From the NCBI RefSeq assembly GCF_007827555.1, contig NZ_VISS01000011.1, forward strand, positions 1-64,000: DNA of 64,000 nt, written 5' to 3'. The notes beneath the pieces are model-generated. The model worked only from the letters and a program-made list of their open reading frames with translations. It was not told the origin of the DNA and made no database searches. Position numbers and translations under genes: made by a program. Each line of letters begins with the position of its first letter. Position 1 is the stretch's first letter. Source of the stretch: Aeribacillus composti (lineage in GTDB: Bacteria; Bacillota; Bacilli; Bacillales; Aeribacillaceae). Shown here one piece after another: positions 1-7,870 of this stretch.

Positions 1-21
1 ATAAAAATCGAAAAAATATAA

Positions 22-68
22 AAGCAAGTGGAGAGAAACGAATTGTTTTTCTCCACTTGCTTCATTTT
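22..68. terminator. Rho-independent terminator before coaW
   Basis: A perfect 13-bp stem (22-34 with 50-62) is followed by a T-rich stretch. It probably ends transcription of a gene lying upstream of the window. The stem is symmetric enough to act in either direction. Confidence 0.75.
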
Positions 69-120
69 AGGGACTTATCGGACAGCCCCTTTTTTTGAAA
101 CATAAGCGAGGGGTGTACGG

Positions 121-924
121 ATGGAAATAGTAGGAATTGATGCAGGGGGAAGTTTATTAAAAATTGCTTATGTTGAACATGGGCGATATCGGTATAAATG
201 GTTTCCAATTGATGAAATGGATCAAGCTCTTTCTTGGATGAAGAGATTGAAGCCGGCTGCCCGCTATAGAATAACAGGAGGCAGAGCTGCAAAAGTAAAA
301 GAAAAATTGACCGGAGCTGATGTGACCTTTATTCCAGAATTTGATTCAGTTTGTATAGGAACAAGAGAGCTTTTAGTAAAAGAAGGAAAGGAGCCAAAGA
401 GCGATTTTTTAATCGTCAGCATCGGAACGGGAACATCTTTTTTCCTTATGAAGGGCGAGCGTTATGAGCGTCTGCTTGGTAGCGGTATCGGCGGCGGTGT
501 TATTTCCGGTTTAAGCCGGCTCATTTTGCAGGAGAGCAATTTTTATCAAATCGTTGATTTGGCGAAAAAAGGTGATCGAAGCCATGTTGATTTGTTGGTA
601 AAAGATTTGTATGGAGAAGAGGCTCCTCCAATTTTAGGAGATTTAACCGCTGCTAATTTTGGCAATCCGGATTTATCGAGAGCACGGAAAAAAGATGCTG
701 CTGCAGCGTTATTTCAATTGATTGGTGAAACGATCGTTCTTTTGGCAAAGCAATGTGCCGAGCTTCATCAAGTGGACACGTGTGTCTATGTTGGAGCTGC
801 AATTTCGCAAAACCCTCCTTTACAACAAATCATCCAAAGCTTTGATTCCATGACAGGTCTGCAAAGCATATTTTTATCAAACGGTTCTTTTACCGGAGCA
901 TTGGGAGCTATTTTATATCAATAA
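121..924 (+). CDS. coaW: Type II pantothenate kinase
   Basis: Likely phosphorylates pantothenate with ATP, the first step of coenzyme A synthesis in the cytoplasm. The 267 residues equal the length of staphylococcal CoaW. An actin/hexokinase-type phosphate loop (GIDAGG) lies at residues 5-10, a second one (SIGTGTSF) at 100-107, and a glycine-rich segment (GSGIGGG) at 120-126. The ATG follows a GAGGGG ribosome site. It is transcribed towards sspH and sits where B. subtilis, to my memory, has no such gene. Some bacilli are known to carry CoaX or CoaA as well, so this copy may not be the only kinase. The family call is firm; activity is inferred. Confidence 0.88.
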   Translation: MEIVGIDAGGSLLKIAYVEHGRYRYKWFPIDEMDQALSWMKRLKPAARYRITGGRAAKVKEKLTGADVTFIPEFDSVCIGTRELLVKEGKEPKSDFLIVSIGTGTSFFLMKGERYERLLGSGIGGGVISGLSRLILQESNFYQIVDLAKKGDRSHVDLLVKDLYGEEAPPILGDLTAANFGNPDLSRARKKDAAAALFQLIGETIVLLAKQCAELHQVDTCVYVGAAISQNPPLQQIIQSFDSMTGLQSIFLSNGSFTGALGAILYQ

Positions 925-944
925 AGTTTAAAACAATGGAGGAA

Positions 945-1124
945 TTATTTTTCTTCAAGCTCAGAAATATTTACAACCGTACGTTCTTTAAACGGACCTC
1001 TTACATGAACGGTTGCTGTTTTTCCATCTTCATTTAGCTGATCAATCCAAACGGAAGCTCCGTTATAGAGAACTTCAATATCAGCCGGCGAGGATAAAAT
1101 TTGTTTTACGCGGTTTGCATCCAT
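945..1124 (-). CDS. sspH: H-type small acid-soluble spore protein
   Basis: A 59-residue protein, the same length as B. subtilis SspH, sharing its pattern: an N-terminal basic helix (RVKQIL), a YNGASVWI segment like YNGVPIYI, and a NISELEE tail. Such proteins are made in the forespore and packed into the spore core. A longer frame opens at a GTG (1133), but the ATG at 1124 is preferred because a GGAG lies 8 bases upstream and the length then matches the family. It converges on coaW with 20 bases between stop codons. A CATNNTA-like -10 can be seen upstream, but no convincing sigma-G -35. Confidence 0.88.
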   Translation of the reverse strand: MDANRVKQILSSPADIEVLYNGASVWIDQLNEDGKTATVHVRGPFKERTVVNISELEEK

Positions 1125-1262
1125 TTCGATCACTCCAATAGTTATATGATATATTGATTATCATGTCCACTCCATTCCGATTTATGTATGTTCATTCAAA
1201 TAGTCTCTTGCATTTTCTGTTTGAATAGTTTAAAATGGTATCGTTTTTGAAGAAATGTTGTT

Positions 1263-1291
1263 TTGACAAAGCTGCTTTGCCATGATAGAAT
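1263..1291 (+). promoter_or_regulatory. Sigma-A promoter of the infC-rpmI-rplT operon
   Basis: TTGACA at 1263-1268 and TAGAAT at 1286-1291 are separated by 17 bases. This places the transcript start near 1298, just ahead of the structured leader, and about 205 bases before infC. Confidence 0.85.
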
Positions 1292-1299
1292 ATTATAGT

Positions 1300-1437
1300 C
1301 AAGGAGAACAAGCAGAAGCACCCGCTTCTCACCTGATTGACGCACATCGTTGCTGTTGACAGGTTTATACATTGGACAAAAAGTTCGTGTATTCAACGTG
1401 TGGGTGCAGTGTGCGTCTACGCGTTTTTTATTTGCAT
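1300..1437 (+). ncRNA. L20-type leader with attenuator terminator
   Basis: The infC leader holds long-range complementary segments: GCACCC (1318-1323) with GGGTGC (1402-1407), and GACGCACA (1339-1346) with TGTGCGTC (1410-1417). A T-run follows at 1424-1429. This fits the known Bacillus infC leader, in which ribosomal protein L20 binds the RNA and promotes early termination, giving autogenous control. The assignment rests on position and pairing; L20 contact bases were not modelled. Confidence 0.75.
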
Positions 1438-1502
1438 AAACGAATGTATAAGCTCTGTCAAGGCGAACGTGCACTTTGTTTATAAAATCTTGGAGGTGGC
1501 TC

Positions 1503-2024
1503 ATTATTAGCAAAGACATGTTAGTAAACGAGGGCATCCGCGCTCGTGAAGTTCGACTGGTCGATCAAAACGGTAATCAATTAGGCATTAAATCACGGCA
1601 AGAAGCGCTTGATATTGCCGCAAATGCCAATTTGGATCTCGTTCTTGTTGCTCCGAATGCAAAACCGCCGGTTGCTCGCATCATGGATTACGGAAAATAC
1701 CGCTTCGAGCAGCAAAAGAAAGAAAAAGAGGCGCGTAAAAAGCAGAAAGTTATTAATGTGAAGGAAGTCCGCCTAAGCCCAACAATTGAAGAGCATGACT
1801 TTAATACAAAGCTTCGCAATGCTCGGAAATTTTTGGAGAAGGGTGACAAGGTGAAAGCATCGATCCGCTTTAAAGGAAGAGCGATTACCCATAAAGAAAT
1901 CGGCCAACGAGTTCTAGAAAGATTTTCTGAAGCATGCGCTGACATCAGTTCTGTTGAAACGAAGCCGAAAATGGATGGGCGCAGCATGTTTCTAGTGCTA
2001 GCACCGAAAAACGAAAAGAAATAG
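1503..2024 (+). CDS. infC: Translation initiation factor IF-3 (ATT start)
   Basis: IF-3 binds the 30S subunit, checks start codon and initiator tRNA, and stops premature 50S joining. The sequence carries the typical N-domain ([12 protein letters not shown]), the basic linker ([13 protein letters not shown]) and the C-domain ([13 protein letters not shown]). No ATG or GTG start fits: the conserved protein begins at ATT (1503) or the next ATT (1506), behind GGAGG at 1492-1496. ATT at 1503 gives 173 residues, as in B. subtilis. Non-canonical AUU is a family trait used for self-control by IF-3. It is the first gene of the infC-rpmI-rplT operon under the L20-type leader. Confidence 0.95.
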   Translation: MISKDMLVNEGIRAREVRLVDQNGNQLGIKSRQEALDIAANANLDLVLVAPNAKPPVARIMDYGKYRFEQQKKEKEARKKQKVINVKEVRLSPTIEEHDFNTKLRNARKFLEKGDKVKASIRFKGRAITHKEIGQRVLERFSEACADISSVETKPKMDGRSMFLVLAPKNEKK

Positions 2025-2039
2025 AAGGAGGATCCTTTT

Positions 2040-2240
2040 ATGCCTAAAATGAAAACTCATCGCGGCTCTGCGAAAAGATTTAAAAAAACTGGGAACGGAA
2101 ATTTGAAACGGTCTCATGCATTTACTAGTCATTTATTCGCTAACAAAACTCAAAAGCAAAAACGCAAACTTCGCAAACCAGCATTAGTAAGCAAAGGTGA
2201 CTTTAAACGTATTCATCAAATGCTTGACAATATAAAATAA
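2040..2240 (+). CDS. rpmI: 50S ribosomal protein L35
   Basis: The 66-residue basic protein starts [14 protein letters not shown] and ends with the usual HQMLDNIK tail. It is a small protein of the large subunit. The AAGGAGG ribosome site lies just after the infC stop, so the two genes are translated from one message. Length and sequence are normal for Bacillaceae. Confidence 0.97.
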   Translation: MPKMKTHRGSAKRFKKTGNGNLKRSHAFTSHLFANKTQKQKRKLRKPALVSKGDFKRIHQMLDNIK

Positions 2241-2274
2241 TTTTTAACTTCGATTTTTTAGGAGGGAATGCATT

Positions 2275-2634
2275 ATGGCACGTGTTAAAGGCGGTACAGT
2301 GACACGCAGACGCCGCAAAAAAATTATTAAGCTTGCAAAAGGTTATTACGGTTCGAAGCATCGTTTATATAAAGTTGCTAACCAGCAAGTAATGAAATCT
2401 TTAATGTATGCATACCGTGACCGTCGCCAAAGAAAACGCGATTTCCGTAAGCTTTGGATTACGAGAATCAATGCTGCTGCGCGCATTCACGGTCTTTCCT
2501 ACAACCGGTTCATGCACGGTTTAAAGCTTGCTGGCATTGAAGTAAACAGAAAAATGCTTGCTGACTTAGCAGTAAATGATGAAAAAGGATTTGCACAACT
2601 CGCCGAAACAGCTAAAGCTGAATTAAATAAGTAA
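2275..2634 (+). CDS. rplT: 50S ribosomal protein L20
   Basis: This 119-residue protein begins [16 protein letters not shown] and has the conserved globular half around [16 protein letters not shown]20 is needed for early assembly of the large subunit, and in Bacillus it also represses this operon by binding the leader RNA. A GGAGGG site precedes the ATG by 8 bases. It is the last gene of the operon. No strong terminator follows directly: only a small GCCCTTTGGGC hairpin near 2667, without a T-run. Confidence 0.97.
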   Translation: MARVKGGTVTRRRRKKIIKLAKGYYGSKHRLYKVANQQVMKSLMYAYRDRRQRKRDFRKLWITRINAAARIHGLSYNRFMHGLKLAGIEVNRKMLADLAVNDEKGFAQLAETAKAELNK

Positions 2635-2782
2635 TCGAAAAAGCAAGCCACCTATAAACGTACATTGCCCTTTGGGCTGGACATAATTGAACAGCACATA
2701 ATTGATCCCCTTTAAGTAGACGTGTAAAAAATCTGCGCAATGACTCGCGGATGCTGCACTTCTATTTGGAGGGGATTTTTAT

Positions 2783-2974
2783 ATGGCTGAAAAGGTAAAC
2801 GATTATGGCTTTACGTTTCTCAACAGTGAAAAAAGTCAAAAGTTCAAGGGTTTTTTAGGCCGATGCAAAAAATTTAGGTTCTATACTAAATGTTGGGATC
2901 AAGAATATCATCAAAATGAAAAAAGCATTTACGAAGCACTCTGTTTTATAATGAAAGTGACCAAACCCCATTAA
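2783..2974 (+). CDS. Hypothetical small protein, possibly a broken gene
   Basis: I do not recognise this 63-residue frame. It has a strong ribosome site (GGAGGGG) before its ATG and is rich in Lys, Phe and Cys. Near its end, a frame two bases over becomes open and reads a basic, protein-like segment (LKRRLRKIIINYRAV within it) to a TAA at 3046-3048. That suggests a frameshifted or decayed gene rather than an intact one. It lies where B. subtilis has ysdA, but it does not resemble that DUF1294 membrane protein. A CCCC stretch at 2707-2710 could pair with the ribosome site. Confidence 0.3.
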   Translation: MAEKVNDYGFTFLNSEKSQKFKGFLGRCKKFRFYTKCWDQEYHQNEKSIYEALCFIMKVTKPH

Positions 2975-3251
2975 AAAGGAGACTTCGAAAAATTATAATC
3001 AATTACCGAGCTGTTTTACAAAATTTCATAGAGGAAGAGAAAAGGTAATGGGATAAAAATAGAAATGGAAGCTAACAGCAGCTCCCGCAATGGGAACTGC
3101 CTTCAGAATGCTTATTTTCTTTTTAAATCAGAAATGTTGCATAGATTGATCAAAAAAGCGACACCATGATCGTCCAGTCATGAACCGCATAGTCTTTTAA
3201 CGCTGTCAATTTTGAACGGGAATGTCAAGCTGCTCTTTCTTTTTTGCCGTC
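2975..3251. other. Non-coding spacer between the 2783 frame and ysdB
   Basis: Apart from the possible out-of-frame continuation ending at 3048, no gene is visible. A hairpin of GCAGCTCCC with GGGAACTGC (one G-T pair, 5-base loop) lies near 3079-3101. The first T-rich tract follows only some 14 bases later, so it is a weak terminator candidate. Confidence 0.4.
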
Positions 3252-3662
3252 TTAAGATAGTGTCGGGAATTCCGATTCGTTCCGATTCAAAAACTCTTTA
3301 ATTGGACTTTTCCAGTCGATTTTGGCGTAAGGATATGCTTCTTTTATTTTCGATTCTATAAATTGAAAATCTTCTTTTGTAAACCCCCTTAACTTATTTG
3401 GAGTAGATGTCCAAATAAAAACGGAGATAACTTCAAAAGAAGTTTCAGTCGTGCCTAAATATTTTTCCCCTTCAAATAAAACTCCTTTATGCGTTAACAA
3501 AAAATTTTTGTGGACATTTTCTTTATCATCAAGAAAGAAAAATTTTTTTTGCTCATGAGCCAATTCTAACTTTCGCTTCGGGTTCAATAAATATTTAATG
3601 AATGAATAAATTAGGAAAATAATCGCAGCAATTATGAAAAGACGAAGAAGGATGACAATCAT
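3252..3662 (-). CDS. ysdB: YsdB family protein
   Basis: The 136-residue product has one N-terminal membrane helix (residues about 3-25, MIVILLRLFIIAAIIFLIYS) and then a cytoplasmic domain with YLLNPKRKLELA, FFFLDD and WKSPIKEFLN motifs that I recall from B. subtilis YsdB. That gene belongs to the sigma-W cell-envelope stress regulon, but its molecular role is not established. A GGGGAGG site lies about 10 bases before the ATG. It is transcribed divergently from the dUTPase gene. No sigma-W promoter was identified with confidence. Confidence 0.85.
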   Translation of the reverse strand: MIVILLRLFIIAAIIFLIYSFIKYLLNPKRKLELAHEQKKFFFLDDKENVHKNFLLTHKGVLFEGEKYLGTTETSFEVISVFIWTSTPNKLRGFTKEDFQFIESKIKEAYPYAKIDWKSPIKEFLNRNESEFPTLS

Positions 3663-3784
3663 TTACTTTAAACCTCCCCGAAGGTCATATTCATACATAT
3701 ACATTACGAAAAAGGAATTGAAGGGGTTTCATTAATGATCACATTTGCTATAATTTTTTTAGATATATTTTAGGGGTTGAGAAA

Positions 3785-4273
3785 ATGGATTTTGAACAGT
3801 TATATAAAATGCAAAAAGAATTGGATGAAAAAATTGAAAAGAAACACGGTTTGGAGGAAGAAAGGCTGATCGAGAGAAAAGTTTTAGCCTTGCTTGTTGA
3901 AATTGGCGAATTGGCTAATGAAACGCGCTGCTTTAAATTTTGGAGCGTTAAGCCGCCTTCCGACAGAGAGGTTATTTTGGAAGAGTATGTAGACGGCCTT
4001 CATTTTTTATTGTCGATCGGCCATGAATTGTATATTGAAAAACTGCCGGAAATGAAAGCAAGAAAAATCGATAAAAGCCTGACCGATCTTTTTTTAAACG
4101 TTTATCAAAAAACGGCAAAATTCAGTGAATATTTGTCTGTCCAAGCGTATATCGATTTATTTAACGACTATGTTACACTCGGCTCTGCGCTGGGCTTTTC
4201 AGAGGAAGATATTATTTCAGCATACATGGCGAAAAATGAAGTCAATCATGCTAGACAAAATCAAGGATATTAA
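3785..4273 (+). CDS. Dimeric all-alpha dUTP diphosphatase
   Basis: Hydrolyses dUTP to dUMP and pyrophosphate, keeping uracil out of DNA and feeding dTMP synthesis. The 162 residues show the MazG-like metal-binding signature of the dimeric dUTPase family: ExxE in EIGELANE (39-46) and ExxxD in EEYVDGLHF (66-74), plus the KFWS base-recognition segment (51-54). The trimeric beta dUTPase of B. subtilis phages is unrelated. The ATG follows an AGGGGTTGAG site. The M42 peptidase gene follows 49 bases downstream and may share the transcript. Confidence 0.88.
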   Translation: MDFEQLYKMQKELDEKIEKKHGLEEERLIERKVLALLVEIGELANETRCFKFWSVKPPSDREVILEEYVDGLHFLLSIGHELYIEKLPEMKARKIDKSLTDLFLNVYQKTAKFSEYLSVQAYIDLFNDYVTLGSALGFSEEDIISAYMAKNEVNHARQNQGY

Positions 4274-4322
4274 CAATTCCGTTTGGAAAAAATGAAGAAT
4301 ATAAATTAAAGGAGGTTTCAGT

Positions 4323-5408
4323 GTGGAGAAATGGGATGAAACATTGAAAATGTTAAAAGATTTAACAGACGCGAAAGGCATCGCCGGCAATGAACGGGAA
4401 GTCAGAGAAGTAATGAGAGGGTACATAAAAGATTATGCGGATGATATCCAAACGGATGGACTCGGCAGTTTAATTGCCAAAAAAGAAGGAGAATCAGGCG
4501 GACCCAAAATTATGATCGCGGGCCATCTTGATGAGGTCGGCTTTATGGTTACGCAAATTGATGATAAAGGGTTCATTCGCTTTCAGCCTGTTGGTGGCTG
4601 GTGGAATCAAGTTATGCTCGCACAAAGAGTGACGATTGTCACCCAAAAAGGAGATGTGACCGGCATCATCGGTTCCAAGCCGCCGCATATTTTGCCGGCA
4701 GAAGCACGAAAAAAGCCTGTAGAGATCAAAGACATGTTTATTGATATTGGCGCCAGCAGCCGAGAAGAAGCGATGGAATTTGGTGTTCGTCCCGGCGACC
4801 AAATTGTGCCTTATTTTGAGTTCACCGTTATGAAAAATGATAAAATCCTTTTGGCGAAAGCTTGGGATAACCGCATCGGTTGTGCAATAGCGATCGAAGT
4901 TTTGAAAAAGCTGAAAGGGGTAAACCATCCGAACGTCGTTTACGGTGTAGGAACCGTTCAGGAGGAAGTAGGATTAAGAGGAGCCCGCACATCAGCCCAT
5001 TATATTGAGCCTGATATTGCTTTCGGCGTAGACGTCGGAATAGCCGGCGACACTCCAGGCATTTCCGAAAAAGAAGCGATGGGAAAAATGGGGAAAGGTC
5101 CGCAAATTATTTTATATGATGCTTCTATGGTCTCCCATAAAGGGCTTCGCGATTTTGTCGTAGGGGTCGCTGAAGAATGCGGCATTCCATATCAGTATGA
5201 TGCTATGCCGGGTGGCGGTACAGACTCCGGATCGATTCATTTAACAGGAAATGGTGTTCCAACGCTTTCCATTACGATTGCAACGCGCTACATTCATACA
5301 CACGCTGCGATGATTCATCGCGAAGACTTTGAACATACGGTTCAATTATTGACAGAAGTCATTAAACGCCTCGACAAAAAAACGGTTGAAAACATTACGT
5401 ACAACTAA
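4323..5408 (+). CDS. ysdC: M42 family glutamyl aminopeptidase-type metallopeptidase
   Basis: A predicted cytoplasmic, tetrahedral-type aminopeptidase with two metals. Likely ligands and catalytic residues are visible: H68 and D70 (AGHLDEVG), D182 (AWDNRIG), E214-E215 (QEEVGLRG), D237 (GVDVGIAGD) and H325 (YIHTHAAM). The 361 residues match B. subtilis YsdC closely. The start is GTG, set by AAAGGAGG about 7 bases upstream; no better ATG exists without cutting the conserved N-terminus. The substrate is unknown; related enzymes trim peptides and some have been called cellulases by mistake. Confidence 0.92.
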   Translation: MEKWDETLKMLKDLTDAKGIAGNEREVREVMRGYIKDYADDIQTDGLGSLIAKKEGESGGPKIMIAGHLDEVGFMVTQIDDKGFIRFQPVGGWWNQVMLAQRVTIVTQKGDVTGIIGSKPPHILPAEARKKPVEIKDMFIDIGASSREEAMEFGVRPGDQIVPYFEFTVMKNDKILLAKAWDNRIGCAIAIEVLKKLKGVNHPNVVYGVGTVQEEVGLRGARTSAHYIEPDIAFGVDVGIAGDTPGISEKEAMGKMGKGPQIILYDASMVSHKGLRDFVVGVAEECGIPYQYDAMPGGGTDSGSIHLTGNGVPTLSITIATRYIHTHAAMIHREDFEHTVQLLTEVIKRLDKKTVENITYN

Positions 5409-5414
5409 AAAGCA

Positions 5415-5437
5415 GGAGCTGGTTATTTCCCAGCTCC
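5415..5437. terminator. Bidirectional terminator overlapping the sspI stop
   Basis: GGAGCTGG (5415-5422) pairs perfectly with CCAGCTCC (5430-5437) around a 7-base loop that contains the sspI stop codon on the other strand. A short pyrimidine run follows on the plus strand and AT-rich sequence on the minus strand. It probably ends both converging genes. Confidence 0.6.
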
Positions 5438-5647
5438 AGTCTCTTTTAATCCTTGTTCAAGTGTTTCAACCATTTCCTGCTGATCACGCTGACTTGAATG
5501 GTTCCAGATAATTTCAAATAACACGCCTAACCCTGGAAGCATTTTTTCTTCCTTGCTATTGATGGCATCAACGATCGTTTCTCTCAGCTCGTCTTTTGAA
5601 TTTTGCGATATGTTGGCAATGACTGCATTGCGCAAATCAAAATTCAT
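5423..5647 (-). CDS. sspI: I-type small acid-soluble spore protein
   Basis: The 74-residue protein has the SspI hallmarks: an N-terminal LRNAVIANI block and the central [13 protein letters not shown](I/V)IW block. It is a forespore-made spore core protein. An upstream in-frame ATG (5671) exists, but the ATG at 5647 is chosen because GAGGTG lies 6 bases before it and the N-terminus then aligns with B. subtilis SspI (71 residues). It converges on ysdC and diverges from the methyltransferase gene. Confidence 0.92.
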   Translation of the reverse strand: MNFDLRNAVIANISQNSKDELRETIVDAINSKEEKMLPGLGVLFEIIWNHSSQRDQQEMVETLEQGLKETGAGK

Positions 5648-5744
5648 ATCCTTCACCTCGTTTTTCTTCATTCTTCTTTATTTTTTCTTTTGTTTTCTAT
5701 AATATGTATATGAAATGAACTATCAGTTGAAGGAGACACCATCA

Positions 5745-6497
5745 TTGAAACGGATTGCGTCAACTAAAAATGAAAGAGTAAAAGAATGGAAAAAGCTGCA
5801 ATCAAGAAAAAAACGGGAAGAGCGCGGGCTGTTTTTAATTGAAGGCTTGCATTTAATCGAGGAAGCTCTCAAATACAAATCAATTGTTCAAGAGTTAATT
5901 GTTTTAGACGGAGCGAAGCTGCCAAATCATTTTTTCGAAGGTACTATTCCGACAACGATTGTTTCCAAAGAGGTGTTTTCGCTTCTGTCTGAAACGGATT
6001 CCCCGCAAGGTGTCATGGCTGTTTGTAAGCAGCTTAGGTGGGAAATCGATTTGAACGCCAAAAAATGGCTGTTAATAGATGCGGTTCAAGACCCAGGAAA
6101 TCTCGGTACGATCATTCGTACTGCAGATGCGGCTGGAATGGATGTTGTGATTTTAGGTGACGGGACGGTTGATTTGTACAATAGTAAAACGATCCGGGCG
6201 ACACAAGGATCAATTTTTCATTTGCCTGTGGTCAATTCGTCATTAAAACAGATTATAAACAAATTGAAGGAAGAGAAAATTCCTGTATTTGGAACTTCAA
6301 CAAAAAATGCTGTTTTCTATAAAGAGATCCCTCCATCTGAAACATTTGCCCTCCTTGTAGGAAATGAGGGAAATGGGGTCTCAAAAGAGCTGCTGGATAT
6401 GACGGATCAAAATTTACACATTCCGATTTATGGAAAAGCGGAGTCATTAAATGTTGCCGTTGCTTCAGCTATTTTCATGTACCATCTTCGCAAATAG
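5745..6497 (+). CDS. ysgA: TrmH/SpoU family RNA 2'-O-methyltransferase-like protein
   Basis: A SPOUT-fold protein that likely methylates ribose in rRNA or tRNA; the target base is not known. The N-terminal substrate-binding domain (KWKKLQSRKKRE-like region) is followed by the knotted catalytic domain, with motif 1 DPGNLGTIIRTADAAG, motif 2 LLVGNEGNGVS and motif 3 LNVAVASAIFMY. The start is taken as TTG at 5745, with AAGGAG 9 bases upstream, giving 250 residues that begin like B. subtilis YsgA. The upstream ATG (5715) lacks a ribosome site. The pheS promoter begins 2 bases after its stop. Confidence 0.9.
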   Translation: MKRIASTKNERVKEWKKLQSRKKREERGLFLIEGLHLIEEALKYKSIVQELIVLDGAKLPNHFFEGTIPTTIVSKEVFSLLSETDSPQGVMAVCKQLRWEIDLNAKKWLLIDAVQDPGNLGTIIRTADAAGMDVVILGDGTVDLYNSKTIRATQGSIFHLPVVNSSLKQIINKLKEEKIPVFGTSTKNAVFYKEIPPSETFALLVGNEGNGVSKELLDMTDQNLHIPIYGKAESLNVAVASAIFMYHLRK

Positions 6498-6499
6498 TG

Positions 6500-6528
6500 T
6501 TGCGCCTTTAATTTCTTTTTTTTATAAT
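6500..6528 (+). promoter_or_regulatory. Sigma-A promoter of pheST
   Basis: TTGCGC (6500-6505) and TATAAT (6523-6528) are separated by 17 bases, immediately after the ysgA stop and ahead of the T-box leader. Confidence 0.7.
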
Positions 6529-6544
6529 TAAAAGCAATTGAATA

Positions 6545-6800
6545 AAGGAATAACGATGACGGAGAAGAGTAGTTTGCAGGTCGCCATTTAGGGAGAAAAT
6601 GCCGTAGACTGGAAGCATTTTTATGGTAGAGGCAAACGAATTCACCTCCAGAGTTGACGCCAGGACCATGCGGAAGCATGTAAAGGCGCTCCGGCTGTGC
6701 CGTTATGATAATGAAGTGAACAAAGATTCTTTCTTTGTTAATAAGGGTGGTACCGCGAAATTCAACTCGTCCCTTTTTTGGGATGGGTTTTTTTATTTAT
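6545..6800 (+). promoter_or_regulatory. T-box leader, phenylalanine (UUC specifier)
   Basis: The conserved T-box AAGGGTGGTACCGCG lies at 6743-6757. The specifier loop reads GAA-TTC-ACC with TTC at 6641-6643, opposite an AGTA motif, so uncharged tRNA-Phe is the ligand. A terminator hairpin of CGTCCC with GGGATGG and a T-run ends the leader near 6798. When the tRNA is uncharged the antiterminator forms and pheST is read. Confidence 0.95.
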
Positions 6801-6821
6801 TTTAAAAAAGGAGGAATTTAC

Positions 6822-7856
6822 ATGCAGGAAGAATTAACAAAGCTTCGCGATGAAGCGTTGCAAAAGGTACGGGAAGCAACGGATTTAAAACAATTGCAAA
6901 ATATTCGCGTTCAATATCTTGGAAAAAAAGGACCGATTACCGAAGTTCTTCGCGGAATGGGAAAGCTTTCGAAAGAAGAACGGCCGAAAATAGGTGCGTT
7001 AGCAAATGAAATTCGGGAAGTGATTGCCGGGGAAATAACAAGTAAGCAAGAACAACTCGAAAAAGCAGAAATCGAGAAAAAATTACAGCAAGAAACGATT
7101 GACGTTACCCTTCCAGGCAGACCGGTTCGAACAGGAAACCATCATCCTCTCCAAGCGGTCATTGAAGAAATTGAAGATTTGTTTATCGGCATGGGATACA
7201 CAGTAGAGGAAGGTCCAGAAGTTGAAACAGATTATTACAATTTTGAAGCGCTCAATTTGCCGAAAGGCCATCCGGCAAGGGATATGCAAGATTCCTTTTA
7301 CATAACTGATGAAATTTTGCTGCGCACACACACATCTCCAGTTCAGGCGAGAACGCTAGAAAAATATAAAGGGAAAGGTCCTGTAAAAATCATTTGTCCA
7401 GGGAAAGTATACAGACGTGATACAGATGATGCAACGCACTCCCATCAATTTACGCAAATTGAAGGGCTCGTTGTGGATGAAAACATTCGCATGAGCGATT
7501 TAAAAGGAACGCTCGAAGTGTTTGCGAAAAAACTGTTCGGTGAAGACAGGCAAATTCGTCTGCGTCCGAGCTTTTTCCCGTTTACTGAACCGTCGGTGGA
7601 AGTCGATGTATCCTGTTTTAAATGCTCCATGAAAGGCTGTCATGTATGCAAAGGAACAGGCTGGATTGAAATTTTAGGAGCAGGGATGGTTCATCCAAAC
7701 GTTTTGGAAATGGCGGGATTCGATTCGAAAAAATACCGTGGTTTTGCATTTGGAATGGGACCGGAACGGATTGCCATGTTGAAATATGGAATTGATGATA
7801 TTCGTCATTTTTATACAAACGATGTGCGTTTTTTGAAACAGTTTAAACAAGCTTAA
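6822..7856 (+). CDS. pheS: Phenylalanyl-tRNA synthetase alpha subunit
   Basis: The catalytic subunit of the (alpha-beta)2 enzyme that attaches Phe to tRNA-Phe. The 344 residues equal the B. subtilis length. The N-terminal coiled-coil that holds tRNA (residues about 1-85) is followed by the class II core, with motif 2 ([13 protein letters not shown]), a Cys-rich insert ([12 protein letters not shown]) and motif 3 ([13 protein letters not shown]). The ATG is fixed by AAGGAGG; the frame is open further upstream into the T-box, but that stretch is leader RNA. It forms an operon with pheT, 14 bases downstream. Confidence 0.97.
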   Translation: MQEELTKLRDEALQKVREATDLKQLQNIRVQYLGKKGPITEVLRGMGKLSKEERPKIGALANEIREVIAGEITSKQEQLEKAEIEKKLQQETIDVTLPGRPVRTGNHHPLQAVIEEIEDLFIGMGYTVEEGPEVETDYYNFEALNLPKGHPARDMQDSFYITDEILLRTHTSPVQARTLEKYKGKGPVKIICPGKVYRRDTDDATHSHQFTQIEGLVVDENIRMSDLKGTLEVFAKKLFGEDRQIRLRPSFFPFTEPSVEVDVSCFKCSMKGCHVCKGTGWIEILGAGMVHPNVLEMAGFDSKKYRGFAFGMGPERIAMLKYGIDDIRHFYTNDVRFLKQFKQA

Positions 7857-7870
7857 AAGGAGGTTTTCTC

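Noticed and set aside
1196-1537. A 113-codon minus-strand frame over the infC leader
   Set aside because: It overlaps the L20-type leader and promoter, has no ribosome site, and its product looks like random translation of structured RNA.
2660-2780. Possible insertion sequence end (CCCCTTTAAGTAGAC) after rplT
   Set aside because: It resembles ends of some IS3-type elements in feel only; no transposase frame or matching opposite end is seen.
5648-5744. Sigma-G promoters for sspI and sspH
   Set aside because: CATNNTA-like -10 elements are visible upstream of both genes, but no acceptable -35 is at the right spacing, so they were not listed.
6623-6805. A 60-codon plus-strand frame in the pheS leader
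   Set aside because: It is T-box RNA translated by chance; the T-box and specifier motifs explain the sequence.
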